From: JANRKG01 sp033763635
GTDB lineage: Bacteria > Cyanobacteriota > Cyanobacteriia > GCF-001939115
Assembly (NCBI GenBank): GCA_033763635.1
Contig: JANRKG010000247.1
Coordinates: 1 to 42,179, forward strand
Direction of reading: 5' to 3'
DNA: 42,179 bases
How positions within the stretch are numbered: the stretch's first letter is position 1; every line of letters starts with the position of its first letter. Below, piece after piece: positions 25,070 to 33,188 of the stretch. Made by a program: the position numbers and the translations under genes. Below the pieces are notes generated by a model. That model was not told the DNA's origin and ran no database searches. It worked only from the letters and a program-made list of their open reading frames with translations.

Positions 25070-25468
25070 CTATGACACTGAAACCTGTTTGCGTCGGGAA
25101 CTGCTTTCTCGAAGTTGTACCGCTCCTGACAGAATGGCGATCGTTCCCGTGCGGCCCGTTTCCAGGGTGGCATCACTCAAGACATCGGTTACTTCTAGAT
25201 GAACGATGTCTTGAATTAATTGCTGCAATTGGGGCCGGATGGCCTGATCGAGACCCGATCGCACGGCTTCAACCAGGGCTTCCTTTCCCTGACTAACCAA
25301 AATTTGTTCGGGAGGGGTCATTGCATTTTCGATGACGATCGCAATTTGCTGCTCACTGATGCAACAACTAATCTTGCCAGGTTGATGGCCTAATTGCTCT
25401 CGATAAAGCGTTTGAATACGTTGACAGAGTGCGCGTTCCAGTTCACCACGAGTTGGCAGTAAGGTCAT
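25070..25468 (-). CDS. DUF2294 (MpsC-like) domain protein
   Basis: 132 residues forming one DUF2294 domain, called MpsC-like after a proposed sodium-translocating membrane-potential system in Staphylococcus. The N-terminal part is RGELERALCQRIQTLYREQL, followed by a core with CCISEQQIAIVIENAMTPPE, GKEALVEAVRSGLDQ and the ending VTDVLSDATLETGRTGTIAIL. There are no transmembrane helices, so membrane transport is not supported for this protein by itself. Proteins of this type are frequent in cyanobacteria as stand-alone genes of unknown role. It is convergent with the response regulator gene. The domain call is fairly secure; the function is unknown. Confidence 0.8.
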   Translation of the reverse strand: MTLLPTRGELERALCQRIQTLYREQLGHQPGKISCCISEQQIAIVIENAMTPPEQILVSQGKEALVEAVRSGLDQAIRPQLQQLIQDIVHLEVTDVLSDATLETGRTGTIAILSGAVQLRESSSRRKQVSVS

Positions 25469-25592
25469 AGGGCGTTGTAATAATTATTTTTTGGCAATAG
25501 TGAATTTAGATATTTCCATTCTTAGGGATTTAACGGATTGATTAATCTGTCCCAAGAGTAATTTTTTAGCTGGGAGGCTCTCTCTTCTGCTG

Positions 25593-25701
25593 CTAGTGTT
25601 CCGTCAGGAAAATTTTGACGGGTCGAAGACCCGCAAAATTTAACCCCAATCAATAACCTGAATTTTGGCTACCCGTCAATCATTGATTGACTGAACACTA
25701 G
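25593..25701. mobile_element. 109-bp MITE-like element with nested inverted repeats
   Basis: The ends are CTAGTGTTC (25593-25601) and GAACACTAG (25693-25701); extended to 15 bp they match at 13. Nested inside are a perfect 9-bp pair TTGACGGGT / ACCCGTCAA (25615-25623 / 25671-25679) and a tight hairpin CGGGTC-GAA-GACCCG (25620-25634). TA dinucleotides at both ends (25594-25595, 25699-25700) fit the target duplication of IS630/Tc1-type elements. It has no coding capacity. Confidence 0.65.
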
Positions 25702-26016
25702 GGCGAGAGAGGGAAGCGTTATACTCATCCAGTCTTGTCCTGCGGGCGAAGATTACGGAAACTTTGTGTACCTTTGTAGTAAATTTGAGCAGATAACGGA
25801 TACTCAATTTAATTAAAACTGTGGTGAATCCTGGACAGGATTGATTTTTGTAAATTGTTAACAAAAACCTAAGATTGACTGATTACATTTCTATCTCGTC
25901 CTCAGTATGACTATCAGGGCTGTGAAGCTGGGAAACAGAACGAACTGACATTGATAGAACAAGGCCCATCATTTGAAAAATTGGGAAATCCTGTATTGTG
26001 TAGGAGTGAAATCGGA
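25702..26016. other. Intergenic region upstream of the beta-barrel gene
   Basis: No gene seen. It is AT-rich and includes the perfect palindrome TTGTTAACAA (25855-25864). A GGAG (26003-26006) lies 10 bp before the ATG at 26017 and is the likely ribosome binding site. Confidence 0.45.
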
Positions 26017-27177
26017 ATGGACCAGACGAGACCTTGTAGAGCAATGGGCTTGAAATTGTTGCACCCCATTCATGCTCAACGAATCCAGCACTCACGCTCT
26101 AAATGGGCGGTGCATTCAATACTGGTCGGGATGAGTTTGTGGGGATCATTTTCCCTGATGACAGGAAAGGCTTATGCCCAGGAGGTAAATCCCCCTTTGA
26201 GGACTGGACTAGAGGATGGGTTTGAGGCGGGATCATCTCAAGCTTTTTCCCACCGGGCGGATGCGGATGAACGGGTGGCAGCACCTGTTGCAATGGCTCG
26301 CTCTAAAGCGCTATCTGGTTCTGCGATCGATTTGACGGGCACCACTGGCCCCCTATACCCCCAGAACACCTTGCCGCTCTCGTCTACCGAAGCTGACCCC
26401 GTTGTGCCCGATCTCGTCGCCCAACTGAGTCCGGCCGAACTGCAACGCATTCAAAATCGGCTACGTCGCTACCAGGAAATTAGTAATTTTGGGAATGTGT
26501 TTCAAGGGTCTCCGGCTGCGACGATCGCCGTGCCTACGGGCTACGGGGCCGACGACAATACCGTATTTGCTGGGGTTTCCTTTCAATCTCGGACTCGCCG
26601 CACCCAAAAAAGTGATGCGGGGGCGGTTTTTGGGGTGGGGGTTGGCGATGCGTTGCGGGCAGTTGGGGTAGAGTTAAGCTATACCCTGGCTAGTTTTGGA
26701 ACCGGAGGCCGTCCCTTTGGGACCGGGGGCTTTAACTTGAAGATTCACCGAGCTTTTGAGGGGGAATTTGCCGCTGCAATTGGGTGGAATGGTTTTGTGA
26801 CCATCTCCGATGAGTTTGGAGACTTTAAAGATTCTTTCTATGGGGTTGTGACGAAAGTTGTTCGGCTTCAGGATAATATCAGTGACCCTTTTAGTCGGGT
26901 TGCGTTGACTGCCGGATTGGGAACGGGGCAGTTTCGATCGGAAACAGATTTCGTTCGACGGGTAAACTCGGTTAATCTATTCGGTAGCATTGCATTTCGG
27001 GTGGCAAATCCAGTGTCAGCGATCGTGGAATGGACGGGGCAAGACTTAGCGGTAGGGGTATCGGTGGTTCCCATTTCGGGGATCGCCTGGTCCATTACCC
27101 CTGCCCTGCGGGATCTCACGGGAGCGGGGGATGGAACCCGCTTTGTGATCGGAACCACGTTTGCAGTTAAGTTCTGA
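26017..27177 (+). CDS. Predicted exported outer-membrane beta-barrel protein
   Basis: 386 residues from the ATG at 26017. A long signal peptide with an extended positively charged n-region ends in GKAYAQE, with likely cleavage after AYA. The next 110 residues are low-complexity and probably disordered. A short helical segment (LSPAELQRIQNRLRRYQEI) precedes a C-terminal region of about 200 residues with alternating beta-strand patterns rich in Gly and aromatics (VFAGVSFQSRTRR; VGVELSYTLASFG; AAIGWNGFVTI), ending in FVIGTTFAVKF. The terminal Phe fits a BAM-recognised beta-signal. I recognise no named family. It is 29 bp upstream of a small exported protein gene, likely one operon. Confidence 0.75.
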   Translation: MDQTRPCRAMGLKLLHPIHAQRIQHSRSKWAVHSILVGMSLWGSFSLMTGKAYAQEVNPPLRTGLEDGFEAGSSQAFSHRADADERVAAPVAMARSKALSGSAIDLTGTTGPLYPQNTLPLSSTEADPVVPDLVAQLSPAELQRIQNRLRRYQEISNFGNVFQGSPAATIAVPTGYGADDNTVFAGVSFQSRTRRTQKSDAGAVFGVGVGDALRAVGVELSYTLASFGTGGRPFGTGGFNLKIHRAFEGEFAAAIGWNGFVTISDEFGDFKDSFYGVVTKVVRLQDNISDPFSRVALTAGLGTGQFRSETDFVRRVNSVNLFGSIAFRVANPVSAIVEWTGQDLAVGVSVVPISGIAWSITPALRDLTGAGDGTRFVIGTTFAVKF

Positions 27178-27206
27178 TGTTGTATCCAATCGAGAGGAGT
27201 TGAATT

Positions 27207-27773
27207 ATGCAAAAGCTTCAATGGTTTGGGTTGGGTCTAGGGTGTCTGGTGGGAGGGGTCATGATGGCGGCTCCCGCCCATGCCCAAATTGGCGGTGAAT
27301 TGTCGGATGTTAGCGGAATTGGCCTTTCATCAACCAGCACTGGTTTTGGGTTCACGGGTACAGGTGCCCTGGGCGGTGTCACTTCTCTTTCTAAAGCAGT
27401 GGTCGAAATGGCAGATGCTCTGCTGGAAACAGAATCTCCTACGGATTTGATCGCTGCCAATAAGGTTCTTCTGTCTGTTCCTGAAGAAGCTAGCTCGGAA
27501 ACCCGCGCTTCCCTTTTGGCCTTTAAAGACTATTTGGATACTATCCAAACTCAGCCCTGGCGTGATAGCCGGATTTTCGATCGCCACTTGCAAACCATCA
27601 GCACGAATCTCCTAAAGGATGTGGAGACTGCCAATGCAGCTTGCCAATCTCAGGGGGCAGCGGCTTGTGAGCGGCTCAATCGTTTAGTTGCGAATGCTGA
27701 TCAGCTTTTGAATGCGATGGATACCCTTGAGCAAGAATTGATCAGCCGCTTGCCAAAAGCGAGAACGTTTTAA
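27207..27773 (+). CDS. Small exported protein of unknown function
   Basis: 188 residues. A clear Sec signal peptide (LGLGCLVGGVMMAAPAHAQ, cleavage after AHA) is followed by a Gly/Ser/Thr-rich linker and a mainly helical domain (SLSKAVVEMADALLETESP; DAL...LLSVPEEASSETRASLL; VANADQLLNAMDTLEQEL). Two cysteines close together (NAACQSQGAAACERL) may form a disulfide. Gap to the upstream beta-barrel gene is 29 bp, so the two are probably co-expressed and may work together in the envelope. No family recognised. Confidence 0.75.
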   Translation: MQKLQWFGLGLGCLVGGVMMAAPAHAQIGGELSDVSGIGLSSTSTGFGFTGTGALGGVTSLSKAVVEMADALLETESPTDLIAANKVLLSVPEEASSETRASLLAFKDYLDTIQTQPWRDSRIFDRHLQTISTNLLKDVETANAACQSQGAAACERLNRLVANADQLLNAMDTLEQELISRLPKARTF

Positions 27774-27884
27774 GGGATATTGGTAAGGGACACTCTCTGT
27801 TCTCATCTTGCCATCGGGTTGATCGCTCTGCCTTGCAGTAGCGATCTTTCGCCCTGACTACACGCTTTTCTGAAATTGCACTCT

Positions 27885-27912
27885 GGTTTTGCTTTGTTGG
27901 TTTTGCTTTGTT
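27885..27912. repeat. Exact 14-bp tandem duplication
   Basis: The unit GGTTTTGCTTTGTT occurs twice without spacer (27885-27898, 27899-27912), ending 15 bp before the first exporter gene, in its 5' leader. Confidence 0.9.
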
Positions 27913-27927
27913 GTGTGTCTAAAGTGA

Positions 27928-28776
27928 ATGAGTCGTTCCAGTGGATTGAATCTTGACCAGTTTACGCTGGTTATCGAAGCAGGTCGTACTGAAAAACAAT
28001 ACTGGCGCGATCTCTGGCGCTACCGAGAGTTGTTTTACTTTCTGGCCTGGCGCGATATTCTTGTGCGTTACAAGCAAACGGTGATAGGAGTTGCCTGGGC
28101 GCTGATTCGTCCTTTCCTGACGATGGTGGTGTTTACGATCGTCTTTGGGAAGTTAGCCAAACTGCCTTCAGAAGGGGTTCCTTATCCCATTCTGGTGTTT
28201 GCCGCCATGTTACCCTGGCAGTTTTTTGCCAATGCCCTCAGTGAATGTAGCGGTAGCCTGGTAGGCAACGCCAATCTCATTTCGAAGGTGTATTTCCCAC
28301 GGCTCATTGTGCCTGCCAGTTCGGTCATTGTCAGCTTTGTGGATTTCCTGATTTCGGGCATCATTCTGCTGGCTTTGATGGTCTGGTATAACTTTATTCC
28401 CGACTGGCGAATCATAAGTTTACCGTTGTTTATCTTGATTGCCTTTGCGGCGGCGATCGGAAGTGGGTTATGGTTTGCAGCCCTGACGGTGCGCTACCGC
28501 GATTTTCGGTTTGTGATCCCCTTTGTCGTTCAATTTGGGCTGTACATTTCTCCGGTTGGATTTAGTAGTAGTGTGATTCCCGATCGCTGGCGGTTGTTGT
28601 ATTCCCTGAACCCAATGGTCGCGGTAATCGATGGCTTTCGTTGGGCGATTTTAGGAGGACAAGTTCAGATCTATTACCCTGGATTTCTGCTATCTCTAGG
28701 GTTGGTTGCTCTGGTTCTCATCAGTGGCATCTGGTATTTTCGGAAGACCGAAAAAACCTTTGCGGACGTGATTTAG
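27928..28776 (+). CDS. ABC-2 polysaccharide export permease, exporter 1 (Wzm-like)
   Basis: 282-residue inner-membrane permease that exports undecaprenyl-linked polysaccharide together with the ATPase encoded 13 bp downstream. The typical N-terminal interface helix and first spans are YRELFYFLAWRDILVRYKQT and VAWALIRPFLTMVVFTIVFG, followed by the conserved LPSEGVPYPILVFAAMLPW and LISKVYFPRLIVP; six transmembrane helices are expected, ending FRKTEKTFADVI. The LPSxGxPYP and KVYFPRL motifs identify the O-antigen/teichoic/capsular exporter family. It starts the exporter-1 module. The substrate glycan is not predictable from the permease. Confidence 0.93.
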   Translation: MSRSSGLNLDQFTLVIEAGRTEKQYWRDLWRYRELFYFLAWRDILVRYKQTVIGVAWALIRPFLTMVVFTIVFGKLAKLPSEGVPYPILVFAAMLPWQFFANALSECSGSLVGNANLISKVYFPRLIVPASSVIVSFVDFLISGIILLALMVWYNFIPDWRIISLPLFILIAFAAAIGSGLWFAALTVRYRDFRFVIPFVVQFGLYISPVGFSSSVIPDRWRLLYSLNPMVAVIDGFRWAILGGQVQIYYPGFLLSLGLVALVLISGIWYFRKTEKTFADVI

Positions 28777-28789
28777 CAGGGCAGGAAAG

Positions 28790-30058
28790 ATGGCTGATCT
28801 GGCGATTCGAGTTGAAGAATTAAGTAAAAGGTATGTCCTAAGTCATCGGGCACGAGGGCAGATGACCCTGCGGGAAACCCTCAGTAATGCCCTGAGCTTT
28901 CAACGATCGAAGCCCTGGAATCTCCAGGGCAAGAGAACATCCTTTCAGGAACACGAAGAATTCTGGGCACTGAAGAACCTTTCCTTTGAAGTGCGGCAGG
29001 GCGATCGGGTGGGGATCATTGGTCGGAATGGGGCTGGAAAGTCAACCCTCTTGAAAGTGATTAGCCGTATTACGGAACCTACAAAGGGAAGGATTAAAAT
29101 TCGGGGGCGGGTTGCAAGTCTGTTGGAGGTTGGAACTGGTTTCCACCCAGAGTTGACAGGTCGAGAAAATATTTACCTGAACGGCGCAATTTTAGGCATG
29201 AGCCGCGCCGAAATCAGCAGGAAATTTGATGAAATTGTCGCCTTTGCTGAAGTTGAAAGATTTTTGGATACCCCTGTCAAACGCTACTCTTCAGGGATGT
29301 ATGTGCGGCTTGCCTTCGCGGTGGCTGCCTACCTGGAACCAGAAATCTTGATTGTGGATGAAGTGCTAGCTGTGGGAGACGTGCAATTTCAGCAAAAGTG
29401 TTTGGGAAAAATGGAGGATGTCGCAACTCGCGAAGGTCGTACCGTTCTCTTTGTGAGTCACAATTTACAGGCCGTTGCCCAACTAACAAATCGTTGTATT
29501 GTTTTGTCCCACGGAGAGTGCAAATTTGATGGGCCGACGGATCAAGGTGTAATGACTTACCTTTTATCGGGTAAGAGTGAGCCAGATTATTCGACGTTTT
29601 ATCAAGCTCCCCCTGGTAAATCAGGCAACTACCTGGTAATGGCTCAGGTTCATCCCTCCGATCCGAATGGACTGCATTGTTGGGGAGAATCCATTGCCTT
29701 TGAGTTTATCTTAAATATCGACGATCCTCAGCCCAGTTTGTGTTTCTCCTTTCAAGTTGTCGATTCACAACAGCAACCCGTTACCCATAATTGGATTTAT
29801 GATTCTGAGACTGCTTTTGGTCGGCAAAAAGGGCAGATCGCTTTACGCTGTGTGATTCCTAAATTGCGCTTGTTTATGGGAAGCTATACCGTCACGATCT
29901 GGTTTGCAGAACGCCGTCAAGGAACCATTGTTGAGACCATCACTCATCTTTGTCCCTTCAATGTCACAATGGCTAAATTTGTGCGGCAGGATTACGAGTG
30001 GCGACCCAATGAATGCGTTTATATCGAAGACGCACAATGGGAAATTCATGATCTTTGA
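28790..30058 (+). CDS. ABC polysaccharide export ATPase with C-terminal glycan-binding domain, exporter 1 (Wzt-like)
   Basis: 422 residues. The N-terminal ATPase (1-245) has Walker A IIGRNGAGKSTLLK, signature YSSGMYVRLAFAVA and Walker B ILIVDEVLAVGD, typical of the Wzt/TagH group. The C-terminal part (about 260-422) is a Wzt-C-type beta-sandwich (SIAFEFILNIDDPQPSLCFS; RLFMGSYTVTIWFAERRQGT), which in well-studied systems binds the modified end of the finished glycan. GGAAAG-type ribosome binding sequence lies just before ATG 28790. The C-terminal domain differs clearly from that of exporter 2, suggesting another glycan. Confidence 0.93.
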   Translation: MADLAIRVEELSKRYVLSHRARGQMTLRETLSNALSFQRSKPWNLQGKRTSFQEHEEFWALKNLSFEVRQGDRVGIIGRNGAGKSTLLKVISRITEPTKGRIKIRGRVASLLEVGTGFHPELTGRENIYLNGAILGMSRAEISRKFDEIVAFAEVERFLDTPVKRYSSGMYVRLAFAVAAYLEPEILIVDEVLAVGDVQFQQKCLGKMEDVATREGRTVLFVSHNLQAVAQLTNRCIVLSHGECKFDGPTDQGVMTYLLSGKSEPDYSTFYQAPPGKSGNYLVMAQVHPSDPNGLHCWGESIAFEFILNIDDPQPSLCFSFQVVDSQQQPVTHNWIYDSETAFGRQKGQIALRCVIPKLRLFMGSYTVTIWFAERRQGTIVETITHLCPFNVTMAKFVRQDYEWRPNECVYIEDAQWEIHDL

Positions 30059-30078
30059 TATTTACAGGCGACCTTGAT

Positions 30079-30996
30079 ATGGATATAAAAAGCCCTTTAA
30101 CGAATGATAGTCAGGTAGCCCTGGAAGAGGAATTAAATTGTCAGAAGATTATTGATGCCTATCGCAAGCATCTTGATCTTGATGTTAGCCACTATTTTCA
30201 AGAATTAGAGTCTATTAAGATTTATAAGTGTTTAACGTCTGGTTATCGATTTTTTTATCCATTTTCGCTAGTTGCCAAGAGCGATCTTTATCAAAAATTA
30301 CAGAGTAACCCAAATTACTATTCCCTGCGTTGGGAACATTATCAAACAGAAAATCTTTTGCAACCTGAGAATTCTGTGCTGGAAATTGGATGTGGAAGTG
30401 GGCTATTTCTTGAACATTTATCTCAAAAAAAATTTCGAAAACTGACGGGCCTGGAATTTAATCCCCAGGCAATTGAAAGTGGAACTGCAAAAGGATTAAA
30501 GATTTTAAATCAAGACATTATTGACTACGCAAAGGAGCATCCTAACTATCATGATGCTGTGTGTTCCTTTCAGGTTTTAGAACATATTTCAGAGGTGACT
30601 CCTTTTTTGAATGCTTGTATCAATACCCTCAAAGTTGGAGGACATCTCATTCTGGGGGTTCCTAATAATAATCCTTATCTCTTTGAATATGATAAATACC
30701 ATACTCTGAATCTTCCGCCTCACCACATGGGTTTGTGGGATCAAGAATCGCTTACAAATTTGCCTCAATGGTTTCCCATTCGGCTAAATCGTTTAATGAC
30801 AGAACCTTTATATGAATATGACTATTACTTTAACCTTAAGGTTGCCTATCTGAAAGAACACGCACCGCTTAAGGGGCATTTTGCTGAATTTTTACTCATG
30901 CAACTTCGTCCCGATCGCGTCAGATGGAAATTGAAACAAATACTTTCTCGATTTTTACCGGGTCGAAATTTACTGGCAATTTACACTCGAATTTAA
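30079..30996 (+). CDS. SAM-dependent methyltransferase, exporter 1 module
   Basis: 305 residues from ATG 30079, 20 bp after the Wzt stop; a TTG at 30055 overlapping that stop is also in frame. An N-terminal region of about 95 residues (SGYRFFYPF) precedes a class I methyltransferase domain with SAM motif I VLEIGCGSGLFLEHL, acidic LTGLEFN and motif VCSFQVLEHI. A striking conserved block is GVPNNNPYLFEYDKY...LNLPPHHMGLW. It is paralogous to the methyltransferase of exporter 2 along its whole length. Likely methylates a sugar of the exported glycan, possibly as chain terminator. The DNA is noticeably AT-richer than most of the window, which suggests transfer. Confidence 0.88.
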   Translation: MDIKSPLTNDSQVALEEELNCQKIIDAYRKHLDLDVSHYFQELESIKIYKCLTSGYRFFYPFSLVAKSDLYQKLQSNPNYYSLRWEHYQTENLLQPENSVLEIGCGSGLFLEHLSQKKFRKLTGLEFNPQAIESGTAKGLKILNQDIIDYAKEHPNYHDAVCSFQVLEHISEVTPFLNACINTLKVGGHLILGVPNNNPYLFEYDKYHTLNLPPHHMGLWDQESLTNLPQWFPIRLNRLMTEPLYEYDYYFNLKVAYLKEHAPLKGHFAEFLLMQLRPDRVRWKLKQILSRFLPGRNLLAIYTRI

Positions 30997-31080
30997 TGTG
31001 ACGTGTTGGGCTATTTTGGGGATGATAACTGAGAGATGAATTAAATCGGCAATCTATTAATAACGACTAATCTATTCCTG

Positions 31081-31851
31081 ATGACTATGGATCATGATGT
31101 GCTTGTTTCTCAAAGAAAGATCTCCCAAAGGACAGCAGTAGCCCGCCGAGCAGATTACGAAGCTCAGTCGGTCACAGATTCATTTATTGTGCTGTTATTA
31201 CGAGAGCAGATTCTATCTCTCCTGGCCCGCTATGCAACCCCTGCCCCAGGTGATCGGGCGTTAGATATTGGATGTGGTCGTCAACCCTTTCGCAAAATTC
31301 TGGAAGAACGTGGGTATCATTACGTCAGTTTAGATGCTCAACAAAATCCAGAACAATCCGTCGATCTAGTTTGTGAAATCGATCGTCCCATTCCGGAAAC
31401 CCTCTTCAATGGTGACAAATTTCAGCTTTTGCTTTGTACGGAAGTCATGGAGCATGTAGCAGATTGGGAAACAGCGTTTACCAATTTTGTGAAAATGATG
31501 GCACCGGGTGCGAAATTGCTCATCACCTGCCCCCATTTTTATCCACTTCATGAAGAACCCCATGACTTCTGGCGACCGACTCCCTATGCATTTCAGTATT
31601 TTGCCGATCGCTTTAATCTAAAAATTCTCTATCAAGCCAATGCAGGAGATAGCTGGGATGTTCTGGGAACGCTACTGTCAACCTGCTATACCAAACCTGC
31701 CAGCTCCCATTGGCGTGATCGCCTGATCAATCGAGTGGTCAATTACGCTCACCGATGGATTTTAAAGCTACTCTTCGATCGCCGCTTGCAGTCTGCGGTC
31801 CAGGTTTACGGCCCTCTTTACTTGTCCAATGTGATAGTTTTTGAAAAATAA
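31081..31851 (+). CDS. Class I SAM-dependent methyltransferase
   Basis: 256 residues; ATG at 31081 or 31087. SAM motif I is ALDIGCGRQPFRKIL, with the acidic residue in VSLDAQQNPEQSV and the post-I region LLCTEVMEHVADW. A later segment LITCPHFYPLHEEPHDFWR with Pro/His/Trp is typical of methyltransferases in polysaccharide gene clusters. It is unrelated at whole-protein level to the two exporter-associated methyltransferases. Same strand, 84 bp after the previous gene and 26 bp before the next glycosyltransferase, so it belongs to the glycan cluster. The substrate is unknown. Confidence 0.88.
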   Translation: MTMDHDVLVSQRKISQRTAVARRADYEAQSVTDSFIVLLLREQILSLLARYATPAPGDRALDIGCGRQPFRKILEERGYHYVSLDAQQNPEQSVDLVCEIDRPIPETLFNGDKFQLLLCTEVMEHVADWETAFTNFVKMMAPGAKLLITCPHFYPLHEEPHDFWRPTPYAFQYFADRFNLKILYQANAGDSWDVLGTLLSTCYTKPASSHWRDRLINRVVNYAHRWILKLLFDRRLQSAVQVYGPLYLSNVIVFEK

Positions 31852-31877
31852 TTGGATCGAGTCCAACTCATGAAGAT

Positions 31878-33113
31878 ATGAAGCTCTTATCAATCTCAGC
31901 CGAATTGCCGCCCTTTAATTCGGGAGGCTATGAAGTGGGCGCATGGCGAGTGAGCCATCAATTGCAGAAACAATTCGGCATTGAGGTTTATCTACTAACG
32001 TCTATGCGAGGAGTCGAGACCGGGCTTCATTTAGGTGAGCAAAATTGTTATCGAATCCTCCCCCGTCCGGGTTGTGATGTTCGGGGCAAAACCTATATCC
32101 CCCATCAGAATCCCCAGCGCACTCAAAGGCAGCGACAATTAGCGCTGCAAATCATGCGAGAAATGGTAGAAACGATTCAACCTGATGCAGTGCTGTTTTG
32201 GCAGGTGTTTAGCTGGTCCTTATACAGTCTGCAAATCCTGGATGATTTGAAACAAAAAGGGATTCCTTTCTACCTCTATTCCTCGGCCTTTGAATTGCCC
32301 TGGTTCTCAATGGTGTCTATTCAAAGTCTGTGGCAAGCGCAGCGGTGGAGCAGCTTATCAAAATATCTACGAGTGTATTTTGGGTTATGGCGACGGGGCG
32401 CTTTACCAGAAAGAGTGGATATCAATTGGTCCCATGTTGCCTTTTGTAGTCAGTGGCTCCAGCAGAAGCACATTGAACTCGACTTTCCCGCCCACACCAG
32501 TCAGGTGATCCACTGGGGAATTGATATCCCGTCCTTCGTCCCAACCCAATCCCCCCGAAACCCAGGCCCCTTGAGACTGCTGTGGGCCAGCCGTATTTGT
32601 CGGGATAAGGGGTTACATGTGGTCATTGATGCCCTGACCCAACTTCCCCCCGGTTCTTGCGTGCTGGATATCTATGGTCATGAAGATGACCAAGCCTATA
32701 TTGAACCCCTGTACGGTCAGGTGAAAGAGGCCAATCTGGAAGCCGATATCCAGTTCAAAGGGTTTATTCAGTCCGATGAGTTACGGCGACAGATGCCCTA
32801 CTATGACGCTTTTATCCTCAGTTCTATCTGGCAAGAACCTTTCTCGATCGTCCTCCTGGAAGCTGCTGCCGCAGGGCTAGCCCTCATTGCAACCCTGACT
32901 GGGGGAACTCCTGAAATTCTTTCGGAGAGGAATGCGGTGGTTTATGAAGCCGAAAATCCCAAACAACTTGCCCAAAAAATTCAGCAATTAATCGATGAAC
33001 CCGATCGCTTGGAACATCTGAAACGAATGGCTTTTGAAAGAGCCAAACTCTTTTCAATGGAAACCATGATCCAAAAGGTTTATCAGTGGATTGCGGCGGG
33101 CAAGAATTCTTGA
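31878..33113 (+). CDS. Glycosyltransferase family 4 (GT-B)
   Basis: 411 residues. N-terminal Rossmann half starts MKLLSISAELPPFNSGGYEVGA, the glycine-rich acceptor loop of GT4 enzymes. The C-terminal half has LRLLWASRICRDKGLHVVIDAL and the EX7E region SSIWQEPFSIVLLEAAAAGL, with both glutamates. It transfers a sugar from a nucleotide-sugar donor to a lipid-linked glycan at the cytoplasmic membrane face. Donor and linkage cannot be told. It forms a unit with the methyltransferase 26 bp upstream. Confidence 0.92.
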   Translation: MKLLSISAELPPFNSGGYEVGAWRVSHQLQKQFGIEVYLLTSMRGVETGLHLGEQNCYRILPRPGCDVRGKTYIPHQNPQRTQRQRQLALQIMREMVETIQPDAVLFWQVFSWSLYSLQILDDLKQKGIPFYLYSSAFELPWFSMVSIQSLWQAQRWSSLSKYLRVYFGLWRRGALPERVDINWSHVAFCSQWLQQKHIELDFPAHTSQVIHWGIDIPSFVPTQSPRNPGPLRLLWASRICRDKGLHVVIDALTQLPPGSCVLDIYGHEDDQAYIEPLYGQVKEANLEADIQFKGFIQSDELRRQMPYYDAFILSSIWQEPFSIVLLEAAAAGLALIATLTGGTPEILSERNAVVYEAENPKQLAQKIQQLIDEPDRLEHLKRMAFERAKLFSMETMIQKVYQWIAAGKNS

Positions 33114-33188
33114 ACTGCGTCTCTCCAATAGGAGGGGAGGGGCATTTCAAGGGTAATCTTCGGTTTTGGTCCATACCGTTTCTGATTC

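Noticed and set aside
25851..25867. NtcA-type site (GTA-N8-TAC) near TTGTTAACAA
   Set aside because: The right half reads ACA rather than TAC and no -10 box follows at the right distance.
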